DNA from: Nocardiopsis alkaliphila YIM 80379
Lineage (GTDB): Bacteria; Actinomycetota; Actinomycetes; Streptosporangiales; Streptosporangiaceae
Length of the DNA stretch: 64,000 nt
Assembly (NCBI RefSeq): GCF_000341005.1
Contig: NZ_ANBD01000001.1
Coordinates: 15,616 to 79,615 of the forward strand
Reading direction: 5' to 3'
Under the pieces are notes generated by a model. The model was not told the DNA's origin. It saw nothing but the letters and a program-made list of their open reading frames with translations, and made no database searches. A program made the translations under genes and the position numbers. Shown in pieces: positions 24,036 to 32,036 of this stretch; position 1 is the stretch's first letter; the number at the start of each line of letters is the position of its first letter.

Positions 24036-25091
24036 ATGACCGAAGCCGCGCCCGAGCGCACCATGGCCCTGGGACGGGAGGGCGAGGTTCTGCCCGCCGA
24101 CGGGCCGCCCGGGGAATGCCGGATCGTCCTGTACCGGAGGGGAGCGCCCCCACGTGAGGTCGCCGGCCTCGGCGACGTCCAAGGGGCCCTGGACACGGAC
24201 CCCGAGGCACTGGCGTGGATCGCGTTGACCGAACCCGACCGTGGGCAGATGGAGGAGGTCGGTCGTCGCTTCGACCTGCCTCGACTGGCCGTGGAGGACA
24301 CGATCGTGGCCCACCAACGCCCCAAGGTCGAGGCCTACGGTGACATCCTGTTCATGGTTCTGCGCCCGGCCGTCTACGACGAGGCCGAGGAGAGGCTGAG
24401 GGTCGGGGAGGTCCACCTCTTCGTCACCCCCCGGTTGGTCATCACCCTCCGCCATGGCGCCGGTCTGGACTTCCAAGAGATCCGTGCTCGCATGGAGGAG
24501 CACGGGCACCCTGGAGGCCAGGGCGCGCTCGGGGTGGTCCACGCCGTGTTGGACCGAGTGGTCGATGACTACGCGCCGGTGGTCGCCGGACTCCAAGAGG
24601 ACATCGACGAGGTGGAGAACCAGGTCTTCAACGAGGAGAAGGGCGTCTCCCGGCGTATCTACCGCCTGACCCGCGAGGTCATCGTGCTACAACGGGCCGT
24701 GGACCCACTCGGAGAGGTCTTGGCCGGACTCCTCGACCACCGGGACCGTTCGCAAGGCAGGCGAAGGAGCGAACTGCACGAACACCTGCGTGACGTCGCC
24801 GACCACGTGACCGTGGTCCGTGAACGCGTGGACGGCTTCCGGGACCTGTTGCAGAACATCATGTCGGTGGAGAGCAGCCTGGTGGACCAGGCCCAGAACG
24901 ACGTGATGCGGAAGGTGTCCTCCTGGGGCGGCATCCTGGTCGTGCCCACCCTGATCTCCTCGCTCTATGGCATGAACATCGCTCCAGGGCCGGGTTACCA
25001 CTGGTTGTTCACCTGGCCGCTGACACTGGCCGCCATGGCCCTGCTCAGCCTGCTCCTGTACGTGCTCTTCAAGCGCCAAGGGTGGTTGTAG
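24036..25091 (+). CDS. corA: CorA family divalent cation (Mg2+/Co2+) transporter
   Basis: This 351-aa channel subunit has a soluble N-terminal alpha/beta domain, a long helix (residues ~200-290) and two C-terminal membrane helices. The diagnostic YGMN motif is at the end of TM1 (LVVPTLISSLYGMNIAPGPG), followed by TM2 (LTLAAMALLSLLLYVLF). The residues VDRVVDDYAPVVAGLQEDID and VSSWGGILVVPTL are typical. It is followed by a bidirectional hairpin terminator. Confidence 0.92.
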   Translation: MTEAAPERTMALGREGEVLPADGPPGECRIVLYRRGAPPREVAGLGDVQGALDTDPEALAWIALTEPDRGQMEEVGRRFDLPRLAVEDTIVAHQRPKVEAYGDILFMVLRPAVYDEAEERLRVGEVHLFVTPRLVITLRHGAGLDFQEIRARMEEHGHPGGQGALGVVHAVLDRVVDDYAPVVAGLQEDIDEVENQVFNEEKGVSRRIYRLTREVIVLQRAVDPLGEVLAGLLDHRDRSQGRRRSELHEHLRDVADHVTVVRERVDGFRDLLQNIMSVESSLVDQAQNDVMRKVSSWGGILVVPTLISSLYGMNIAPGPGYHWLFTWPLTLAAMALLSLLLYVLFKRQGWL

Positions 25092-25095
25092 GGAT

Positions 25096-25129
25096 GCTCC
25101 CAGGCCGGTCCTTCGCCCGGCCGGGGAGC
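25096..25129. terminator. Bidirectional hairpin between convergent genes
   Basis: GCTCCC-A-GGCCGG (25096-25108) pairs with CCGGCC-G-GGGAGC (25117-25129), with one A-G mismatch and an 8-nt loop. It sits between the stops of corA (+) and the gene ending at 25140 (-). Confidence 0.75.
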
Positions 25130-25139
25130 GGGCGCCCTT

Positions 25140-26684
25140 TCAGGGGTTGAGCATGCGCTGGACCTCCCGCAGGTCCTCGCGGGCCGAAGCCGCGTGCTCC
25201 TCGGCCTCAGCCAGAGCGCGACGCCGATCCTCGACCGCCTTGTCCACCCGCTCCCGCAACATGCGCCCTTCCCGCTCGCGCGCCCGTTCGGCCTCGCCTT
25301 GTTCCCGCGTGGAAGTGCGATAGGCCATCGCGGCCCCGCCCGCCGAGAGCACCGTCAACAGCCAAAGGACGCCGTGCGTCGTGAGCAGGGAGATCATCAA
25401 CAGCACACCGGCGGTGGCCACGGCGGCCCACAGCATGGTGCGCGCGTTGCCGTTCGGGGTGGTGTGCGCCTCGATCCTTCGACGCGCCTCTTCGAGTCGT
25501 CCCTGGTCGGCCCCGGCGGCGGTGATCGGGATGGTGACCCCCCGCGTGGCGAGGTCGGTCTTCTCGGGCGGCGGCGCACAGGCACGGGTCACCAAGGCCT
25601 GGGCTCCTTCCAGTACGGCGGAGCGTTGCAGGACCAAGGCGAAGGTGCGGCGGTGTGGGGGCGACTGCTCCGTGGTGAGGTCACGTTGGAGCAGGGTGTC
25701 GACCTTCTCCACGGTCTCGTCCCAGGACGGCAGGGTCACCTCCTGACCGGAGCCCTCGATCACCGCGCGCAACCGGCTCGCCTCGGCCAGCAGGGGCGCC
25801 TCCTCGGGGCTGCCCTCCTCCACCAACAGGCGCAGGGTCTGCTGGAGGAACGCGGCGCTGTCGGGGTCGGGGGCGAGTACCTCGGTAGGGGTCTCCTCGC
25901 CTCCCAGTGTGGTGATGGTGGTGATCCGCTCACGTAGTTCGCGCATCCTCCGGGCGGCCTCGGCACGCTGGGCGATCGTGGGATCGTCCTTGGGGCCCGG
26001 GCGCGTACCACCGGACGCGGGCGCGGTCCAGGCGTCCACCGTCGGGGCCTGGAACCCCTCCGTGGACCAGTGGCGCAGGGTGGACAGCAATAGCCGTTCC
26101 CGGGCGTGGTCGCCGAAGGAACCGTCCGCGCTCAGCAGCCACAGGGCGCGCTGACCGCGGGTGAGTCCTGCGTCGGGAGAGGGCAGGTGGGGGAGGAGGT
26201 CGGCGGCCACGTCCTCACCGAGCGTTCGGGCGTTCTCCGCACTGGTGAGCGCGGCGGCCAAGGCGACGAAGGTACGTGCCCGCGCGGCGTCGATCCGGGT
26301 GGCCTCGTCGAAGCGCAGGCGGGCTCGGGAGAGGTCGCCGTTGAGTAGGGAGTGCAGGCCGCGGGCTGCCGGGACCAGCCAGTATCCGGGCACGTCGTCG
26401 AGTTCGAGGGTGCCCAGGGCCGCACCGTCGAGTAGCTGTAGGGTGCGGTGGCGGGCGATGGCCGCGCCGTCGAACATGCCGAGGGTGACGCGCAGGTCGC
26501 TGAGTTCGATGAACGCGTCCAGGGTGGCCGAGACCCGGTCGAGCCGCTGTTCCAGGTTTCCCCTCAACCGTCCCAGCTCCGAGCGCATACGGCTGCGCTC
26601 CCGGGCCATCTGCGAGTGAGCGGAGCTGAGATTCTCCTCCAGATCCCGGATACGTACGTTCTGCGAGTAGTCGGTCCAACTCAT
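25140..26684 (-). CDS. Coiled-coil, two-helix membrane protein of unknown function
   Basis: This 514-aa protein has an N-terminal coiled coil (~10-65: RIRDLEENLSSAHSQMARER ...), then an all-helical Ala/Leu/Arg-rich middle (~70-400). Two adjacent membrane segments follow (~435-475: MLWAAVATAGVLLMISLL and GVLWLLTVLSAGGAAMAY), and a C-terminal coiled coil (REREGRMLRERVDKAVEDRR ...). No catalytic motif is recognised. ATG 26684 has AAAGGGATCG upstream; a longer open frame extends over the divergent GH1 gene but lacks coding character. Such a layout suggests an oligomeric membrane-tethered scaffold, which is speculation. Confidence 0.75.
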   Translation of the reverse strand: MSWTDYSQNVRIRDLEENLSSAHSQMARERSRMRSELGRLRGNLEQRLDRVSATLDAFIELSDLRVTLGMFDGAAIARHRTLQLLDGAALGTLELDDVPGYWLVPAARGLHSLLNGDLSRARLRFDEATRIDAARARTFVALAAALTSAENARTLGEDVAADLLPHLPSPDAGLTRGQRALWLLSADGSFGDHARERLLLSTLRHWSTEGFQAPTVDAWTAPASGGTRPGPKDDPTIAQRAEAARRMRELRERITTITTLGGEETPTEVLAPDPDSAAFLQQTLRLLVEEGSPEEAPLLAEASRLRAVIEGSGQEVTLPSWDETVEKVDTLLQRDLTTEQSPPHRRTFALVLQRSAVLEGAQALVTRACAPPPEKTDLATRGVTIPITAAGADQGRLEEARRRIEAHTTPNGNARTMLWAAVATAGVLLMISLLTTHGVLWLLTVLSAGGAAMAYRTSTREQGEAERAREREGRMLRERVDKAVEDRRRALAEAEEHAASAREDLREVQRMLNP

Positions 26685-26860
26685 GCCTTCGATCCCTTTC
26701 TCCGCGCGCCCGAGGGACGAAGCGCGCTGGAGGGTGTGACGGTCAAAAATCGTGTCCGGTTCGGTGTGCGAGGTGGTCAGGCGTGGACGAAGAACCCTCA
26801 CCATGGGTGTCGTGTCGACCACGGAGGGGTGATTGCGCTTCGAGGTCACGTGAATCACAA

Positions 26861-26876
26861 TTGGGAGCGCTCCCAA
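26861..26876 (+). promoter_or_regulatory. CebR-type operator (LacI family)
   Basis: A perfect 16-bp palindrome TTGGGAGCGCTCCCAA contains the 14-bp TGGGAGCGCTCCCA established as the binding site of the cellobiose/cellotriose repressor CebR in Streptomyces. It abuts the Shine-Dalgarno AGGAGG (26877-26882) of the GH1 gene, so a bound repressor would block initiation or early elongation. Confidence 0.9.
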
Positions 26877-26888
26877 AGGAGGATGACC

Positions 26889-28301
26889 ATGGCCGACCCA
26901 CGCCCCCAGGACGACTCGTCGCTTCCCCCGCACCTGTTGTTCGGCACCGCCACCGCCGCCTACCAGGTCGAGGGCGCCGCTCAGGAAGGAGGCCGGGGAC
27001 CTTCGATCTGGGACACCTACTGTCGCACCCCGGGGCGTGTCGCCCGGGGGGAGTCCGGCGACGTCGCCTGCGACCATTACCACCGTTACGGCGAGGATGT
27101 CGCCCTGCTCGCCGACCTCGGTGTGGACCTGTACCGTTTCTCGGTGGCCTGGCCGCGTATCCAACCCACCGGTAAGGGGCGCCCCAACCCTGAGGGCCTG
27201 GCCTTCTACGACCGTCTGGTCGACACCATCCTCGGCGCCGGCATCGAGCCCGTCTTGACCCTCTACCACTGGGACCTGCCCCAGGCGCTGGAGGACGAGG
27301 GCGGATGGCGGGTCCGTGACACCGCGCGCCGCTTCGGCGAGTACGCCGGCATCGTCGCCGACCGACTCGGCGATCGGGTCGACCGGTGGATCACCCTCAA
27401 CGAACCCTTCTGTTCGGCCTTCGTGGGTCACGCGGTAGGCCGTCACGCCCCCGGAACGAAGGAAGGAACGCCCGCCCTGGCCGCCGCCCACCACCTGCTG
27501 CTGGGGCACGGCATGGCCGTCGGTGAACTCCGAGCCGCCGCCGCGGGACGGGTCGGTATCACCCTCAACCCCGACCACTTGGTGCCCGCCACCGACTCCG
27601 AGACCGATCACGCCGCGGTGGAACGCGCCCGCACCCTGCACAACCGAACCTGGTTCGACCCCCTCTTCACCGGCGCCTACCCGGACAACGAGAAGGAGGT
27701 CTGGGGCGACCTCTCCGACGGGGCCCACCGAAAGGAGGGCGACCTGGAGACCATCGGGCAGCCGCTGGACTTCCTCGGGGTCAACTTCTACCGGCCCATC
27801 ATGCTGCGCGACGCCCCGCACACCGAACCCGATCCCGCCCGCCGCACCGCCGTCGACATCGGGGTGGAACAGGTCCCCTACGAGGGGGTCCGGCACACCA
27901 CGATGGGTTGGCCGGTGGTCCCCGAGTCCTTCACCGACCTGTTGATCGACCTGGATCGCCGATACCCCGGACTGCCGCCGATCCTCATCACGGAGAACGG
28001 CTCCGCCCGACCCCACGCCCCCGACGACACCGGGCGAGTCCACGACGAGGACCGGATCGCCTACCTTCGTGATCACCTCGCCGCACTGGGGCGGGCCATC
28101 GAAGCGGGGGTGGACGTACGCGGATACTTCGTGTGGTCGCTATTGGACAACTTCGAGTGGGCGTTCGGCTACGACCGTCGCTTCGGCCTGGTGCGGGTGG
28201 ACTACGAGTCACTGGAGCGCCACCCCAAGAGCAGTTACCACTGGTACCGCGACTACCTGACCTCGCACCGGGACCGGCGTAGGCGCGTCGAAGGTGCCTG
28301 A
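26889..28301 (+). CDS. GH1 family beta-glucosidase
   Basis: This 470-aa cytoplasmic glycosidase hydrolyses cellobiose-type beta-glucosides. It has FGTATAAYQVEGA at the start, the acid/base TLNEPFCSAFVGH and the nucleophile ILITENGSA, plus SLLDNFEWAFGYDRRFGLV near the C terminus, all diagnostic of GH1. There is no signal peptide. ATG 26889 is preferred over ATG 26883 because AGGAGG at 26877-26882 leaves no spacing for the latter. The CebR-type operator directly upstream suggests induction by cello-oligosaccharides, as with Streptomyces bglC. Confidence 0.94.
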   Translation: MADPRPQDDSSLPPHLLFGTATAAYQVEGAAQEGGRGPSIWDTYCRTPGRVARGESGDVACDHYHRYGEDVALLADLGVDLYRFSVAWPRIQPTGKGRPNPEGLAFYDRLVDTILGAGIEPVLTLYHWDLPQALEDEGGWRVRDTARRFGEYAGIVADRLGDRVDRWITLNEPFCSAFVGHAVGRHAPGTKEGTPALAAAHHLLLGHGMAVGELRAAAAGRVGITLNPDHLVPATDSETDHAAVERARTLHNRTWFDPLFTGAYPDNEKEVWGDLSDGAHRKEGDLETIGQPLDFLGVNFYRPIMLRDAPHTEPDPARRTAVDIGVEQVPYEGVRHTTMGWPVVPESFTDLLIDLDRRYPGLPPILITENGSARPHAPDDTGRVHDEDRIAYLRDHLAALGRAIEAGVDVRGYFVWSLLDNFEWAFGYDRRFGLVRVDYESLERHPKSSYHWYRDYLTSHRDRRRRVEGA

Positions 28302-28408
28302 CGCACCTTCTTCCCACGGAGGTGCCTTCGAGGTCAACGCCGTGTTGGCATACGTTTCGTTCTGCGGCAAGCTGGGGGAGGTCAGGCACACGAGGCCCAT
28401 GGGGGCTC

Positions 28409-29053
28409 ATGACGGACGGATCGGGTATGGCGGCGCCGCGAGGTTCGAGTTCGGGGACCAGCGCAAGTCTGCGTGCGGCGCAACGCATGCTCCAACTGCA
28501 GGGCAGTCTGGTGGAACTGCTGCGGAGCAAGCCCTTCAGTCAGGTCACCTACAAGGAGATCACCGAGGGCGTCGACATCGACCGCTCCACCGTCTACCGC
28601 TACTACAACCACAAGAACCAGGTGTTGCAGGCGGCCGTGGAGGTACGGCTGACGGCCTTCGCCTCCCAGGTGGACTTGACCTTCGGGCGGATGGAGTCGA
28701 TCGATGGCTACATGGGACGCCTGGTGGACGCCTGGGTGGGGCTGTGGTTGGAGTCCGGTGGATTGTTGGCGGCGGCTTCGGGGCTGGGCGCGGAGCCGGG
28801 ACCACAACGCGTCTGGTGGCGTGAGCGCATCGAACCCTGGGTCGAGGCGGTCCGTGAGGCGATCGAGGTGGCCCGGTTCGTGGAAGAGCTGCCCAAGGAT
28901 GGGCGCCCCGCACGCCCCTTGGCGGAGATGACGGTGGGCATGTGCCTGTCCACCTTCAACAACGAGCTGACGGTGGAGCACACGGTCGAGCACCGCACGA
29001 TGGTCCGCGACCTGTTGTTGGACGCGATCTTGCGCACCATGGGGCGCAGGTAG
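28409..29053 (+). CDS. TetR family transcriptional regulator
   Basis: This 214-aa protein has an N-terminal TetR HTH (LVELLRSKPFSQVTYKEITE, then DIDRSTVYRYYNHKNQVLQA) and an all-helical ligand domain. ATG 28409 is used; an upstream in-frame extension has no coding character, and ATG 28427 is another option. It is 107 bp after the GH1 gene and in the same direction, but may have its own promoter. The ligand and targets are unknown. The HTH does not look like PaaR, so I do not link it to the paa operators downstream. Confidence 0.85.
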   Translation: MTDGSGMAAPRGSSSGTSASLRAAQRMLQLQGSLVELLRSKPFSQVTYKEITEGVDIDRSTVYRYYNHKNQVLQAAVEVRLTAFASQVDLTFGRMESIDGYMGRLVDAWVGLWLESGGLLAAASGLGAEPGPQRVWWRERIEPWVEAVREAIEVARFVEELPKDGRPARPLAEMTVGMCLSTFNNELTVEHTVEHRTMVRDLLLDAILRTMGRR

Positions 29054-29074
29054 CGCCCAAGTCTCGGATCCCTC

Positions 29075-29302
29075 TCAGGCGCGCAGGCGGGCCACGTTCC
29101 CAAAGGCGCCCACGACCGCGCCCAAGGCGAACATGGCGGCCTCGTCCTCGTCCAAGTGGACGATGCCGGCCGGGACGCGCACGCGGTAGGGCTTATCCTC
29201 GGTCGGAACGATCTCCAGACCGTCGATGATCCCCTGACCCTCCAACATCAAAAGGGCCTCTCCGACCCTTCCGGTGCGGTCTCCCCGCGCCCATATCGAC
29301 AT
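29075..29302 (-). CDS. Small hypothetical protein (75 aa)
   Basis: This 75-aa protein (MSIWARGDRTGRVGEALLML ... EDKPYRVRVPAGIVHLDEDE ...) starts with a GD-rich segment and ends with a short hydrophobic helix (AAMFALGAVVGAFGNVARL). AGGGTGA precedes the ATG. Composition fits coding DNA. The family is not recognised. It converges with the TetR gene. Confidence 0.6.
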   Translation of the reverse strand: MSIWARGDRTGRVGEALLMLEGQGIIDGLEIVPTEDKPYRVRVPAGIVHLDEDEAAMFALGAVVGAFGNVARLRA

Positions 29303-29901
29303 GTGTTCACCCTAACTACGGCATGGAGCCGAAAGGCGGACCGACCCCGAACGGGCAGGGCCACGGCTCGGGAGTGGGTGGGGTTCGGCGGCGAGGCGAA
29401 CCCGAGCCGCGCTTCCCGTTTCGGTCGGCCCCACGTGGTCTCGGCGAGGTGAGCGACTACACCCTCCAGTGATATCACCGGCGGTGCAGTTGCACGTGCA
29501 CGCTCGCCCCTGGATGGCCGGAATCGGCCACCGGGACGATCCGTTCGGTTCAGCCTCACTCGTGGTGGGAACGTAGCGCCCGCGGAGCGAGCCGTGACAT
29601 CGGATGTGCGCGCGTGGACCACCCCAGGAAATACGAGACCCTCCTCGCTCCGTCCCACGGAACCGGCCATATCGGCCATTCGCGCTCCCACCAACGGTGG
29701 GGCCGACCGTTCGCGCACATGCTCTGGTCGGGTTCTGGCCGACCGGGTCATCCACTTCGCGAGCTCGCGCTGTCGTTCGGGTGAACACCGGGACGAAGTG
29801 CACAGACGGCCCGCCTGGAGTTGGAGTCGGTGTCGGCCTCGGGATAGGGGAACCGGCGGATGCGCTGTGGCGCACACCCGCCGGCAAGACTCGGTGGTCG
29901 T
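29303..29901. other. 600-bp region without recognisable genes
   Basis: Open frames here have the Arg/Pro/Ser composition of shadow frames and no family resemblance. I see no tRNA, array or strong terminator. It separates the 75-aa gene from the 30-aa peptide gene and may contain the promoters of the former. Confidence 0.5.
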
Positions 29902-29994
29902 CTACCGGGTCTTGATGAAGGTCGCGAGAAGACCGCTGATGATCATCATCGACATGCTGATGACCATGAGCACGAACGCGATGGTTCCGACCAT
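29902..29994 (-). CDS. 30-aa single-pass membrane peptide
   Basis: The predicted product MVGTIAFVLMVISMSM..., ending LLATFIKTR, is one hydrophobic helix with a positive C terminus. AAGGA lies 6-7 bp before the ATG. The frame is Met/Ile-rich, unlike the Arg/Pro/Ala shadows around it, which argues for a real gene. Size and shape recall tiny transporter subunits or membrane-active peptides, but I cannot assign it. Confidence 0.55.
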   Translation of the reverse strand: MVGTIAFVLMVISMSMMIISGLLATFIKTR

Positions 29995-30159
29995 GATGTT
30001 TCCTTCACTTGTCGTCCCCCGAACGCCGCGGACCTTTCCCCGACGCCCGGTACACCGGGACACCCGTGGGATGCGGGCGCGGCATGTACCTCTTCGGTGG
30101 TTCACCCTATCTCGCCCCGACCGAGAGGCCGCCTCGGGTGCGGCTCTGACCAGCGTGGT

Positions 30160-30933
30160 TCAGCTCTCGTCCCAGACACGGCGGTAGGTGTCGCAGAGCC
30201 AGCGCTCGACCCAGTCGCTGTCGGCGAGCGCGGGCAGGTGGGAGGTGCGGCCCAGGTCGGCCAGGCGTTCCTCCAGCTCTCGGGCGCGGTCCAAGGCCTG
30301 GGCTCGGGTGTGCTCGCCGCGACGTAGAGCGAGCAGCCAGGAACGGTCGGGTTCGGGCATGGGCAGGGTGATGGCCCCGGTCTCCAGGAGTTCGACACCT
30401 TGTAGGCCCAGCCGGACCATGTGGTAGGCGTACTTGGTGTCGAAGCCATGCCGTTCGACCAGTTCGGGGCGGTTGGTGTGCTTTTTGCCCCTTGGGCCCT
30501 CCATGCGTTCGCGTTGAGCGCGCAGGTAGCCCAGGAACCGGTCCCCGGCTCTGCGGGATGGGAAACGGTGGGCGTTGGCGCGCAGCTCTTGGCCCACGGG
30601 GGTGATGGTGACGATCTCGTGTTCGGGAACGAAAAGGGGCAGTAGGACCGTGGGATTGCCCTCCAGGGCCAGACGGGCCCACTTGCGCAAGGAGTAGACG
30701 GTCAGGTCCAGGTCTTCGTGGCCCGAGCGGGTGTGTTCGGGACTGTCGCGGTGGATGTACTGCTCGAAGGCGCGCAGACCGATGACGTATTCGGGCGGCT
30801 CGACGCAGAGGCCCATCTCGTCGCGATCGGCGGTCCCCTCCAGGCCCAGACCATGGACGCCCGAACCGACCTGGCAGCGCAACACGGTGCCTTGTTCGGC
30901 GATGCGGGCGAACTCCTCATCGGAGTGTTTCAC
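30160..30933 (-). CDS. RlaP-like predicted nucleotidyltransferase
   Basis: This 257-aa protein of the DNA polymerase beta superfamily resembles the RlaP (RNA ligase-associated) group. GSGVHGLGLEGTADRDEMGL supplies the GS and DxD nucleotidyltransferase residues, and LDLTVYSLRKWARLALEGNP and KYAYHMVRLGLQGVELL match the family's C-terminal parts. GTG 30933 has GGAGG closely upstream and starts just before the motif. There is no RNA ligase next to it; the neighbour is a divergent methyltransferase. The likely activity is nucleotide transfer; the target is unknown. Confidence 0.82.
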   Translation of the reverse strand: MKHSDEEFARIAEQGTVLRCQVGSGVHGLGLEGTADRDEMGLCVEPPEYVIGLRAFEQYIHRDSPEHTRSGHEDLDLTVYSLRKWARLALEGNPTVLLPLFVPEHEIVTITPVGQELRANAHRFPSRRAGDRFLGYLRAQRERMEGPRGKKHTNRPELVERHGFDTKYAYHMVRLGLQGVELLETGAITLPMPEPDRSWLLALRRGEHTRAQALDRARELEERLADLGRTSHLPALADSDWVERWLCDTYRRVWDES

Positions 30934-31123
30934 CAGGGCCTCCTGACCGGCGCGTAGGGGTGCGAGTCGCAACCTATCGGGTGGGCGGTACGCGCCACGA
31001 GTGGTTTTCGGTCCTACGAGAGGAGGTTTCCGCCTTGTCCTAGGGGTTTTGACGTCCGTTCGGTGGTGGGAGGATCCGTTCACCGCCCGGTGTCCGCCGG
31101 GCACGGCAGTGGAAGGCAGGTCC

Positions 31124-31951
31124 GTGTTCCCCGAGATTCCCGACCCCGAGATCGACACCTCCGTTCCGCACAACGCGCGCATCTGGAACTACTGGCAGGG
31201 CGGTGGGGACAACTACCCCGTTGACCGGGAGATGGGCGAGCGGATCCGCTCGTTCTTCCCCGAGATCGTCGACAACGCGATCGCCGACCGCGCCTTCCTG
31301 GTGCGCACCGTCACCCACCTGGCCCGGGAGGAGGGGGTCCGGCAGTTCCTGGACATCGGGACAGGGCTGCCCACTCACGACAACACCCACGAGGTCGCCC
31401 AGTCGGTGGCTCCCGAGGCGCGTGTGGTGTACGTGGACAACGACCCCTCGGTGCTCGCGCACGCCCGAGCGCTGTTGGCCGGCTCCGACCAGGGGGCCAC
31501 GGACTACCTCGACGCCGACCTGCGCGAGCCCGAGGCGATCCTGGAGGCGGCCGCCGGAACACTGGACCTGTCACGCCCGGTGGCACTGATGTTGTTGGGC
31601 GTGATCAACTTCGTCGCCGACGACGTCGAGGTCCGCGCGATCCTGGACCGTCTGATGGCGGCCTTGGCGCCCGGCAGTTTCCTGGTCGTCTCCCATCCCA
31701 CCGACGACCTCGACCCCGTACGCGCCCACCAGGTGGCCGCGGCGTGGAACGAACGGGGCACCCCCAAGCTGACCGTCCGGTCGGCGGCGGCTATCGAGGC
31801 GCTCTTCGACGGCCTGGAACTGTTGGAGCCGGGCGTGGTGTCCTGCTCGCTGTGGCGGCCACGGGCCGTTGAGGCCGACGAGGTCCGCCCGGTCTCCGAG
31901 TACGGCGGTGTGGCCCGCAAGCCCGCAACGGATCAGAAGAAGGATGCCTAG
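31124..31951 (+). CDS. SAM-dependent methyltransferase (DUF574 type)
   Basis: This 275-aa protein has the actinomycete-specific N-terminal signature PEIDTSVPHNARIWNYWQGG followed by DNYPVDREMGERI, a SAM-binding loop (FLDIGTGLPTHDNTHEVAQ) and VVYVDNDPSVLAHARALL. It is typical of the DUF574 family, of which actinomycetes carry many copies; substrates are mostly unknown. GTG 31124 follows GGAAGG; GTG 31109 is an alternative. It converges with paaK across a shared hairpin. Confidence 0.88.
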   Translation: MFPEIPDPEIDTSVPHNARIWNYWQGGGDNYPVDREMGERIRSFFPEIVDNAIADRAFLVRTVTHLAREEGVRQFLDIGTGLPTHDNTHEVAQSVAPEARVVYVDNDPSVLAHARALLAGSDQGATDYLDADLREPEAILEAAAGTLDLSRPVALMLLGVINFVADDVEVRAILDRLMAALAPGSFLVVSHPTDDLDPVRAHQVAAAWNERGTPKLTVRSAAAIEALFDGLELLEPGVVSCSLWRPRAVEADEVRPVSEYGGVARKPATDQKKDA

Positions 31952-31985
31952 CCTTTGGCGGGTTCGCTGCTCCGAAGAATGATCA

Positions 31986-32023
31986 AGGCCCCGCGCGAAC
32001 CGGTCAGGGGTCGTGCGGGGCCT
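31986..32023. terminator. Hairpin between convergent methyltransferase and paaK
   Basis: AGGCCCCGC (31986-31994) and GCGGGGCCT (32015-32023) form a 9-bp perfect stem with a 20-nt loop, located between two convergent stops. Confidence 0.6.
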
Positions 32024-32036
32024 ACGTGGTGCTGGG

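Noticed and set aside
28409..29053. TetR protein as PaaR
   Set aside because: Its HTH does not resemble described PaaR proteins and it lies 4.5 kb away next to a GH1 gene.
29655..29690. GGCCAT...GGCCAT direct repeat as an operator
   Set aside because: Only 6-bp arms in a GC-rich genome, no adjacent promoter-facing gene start.
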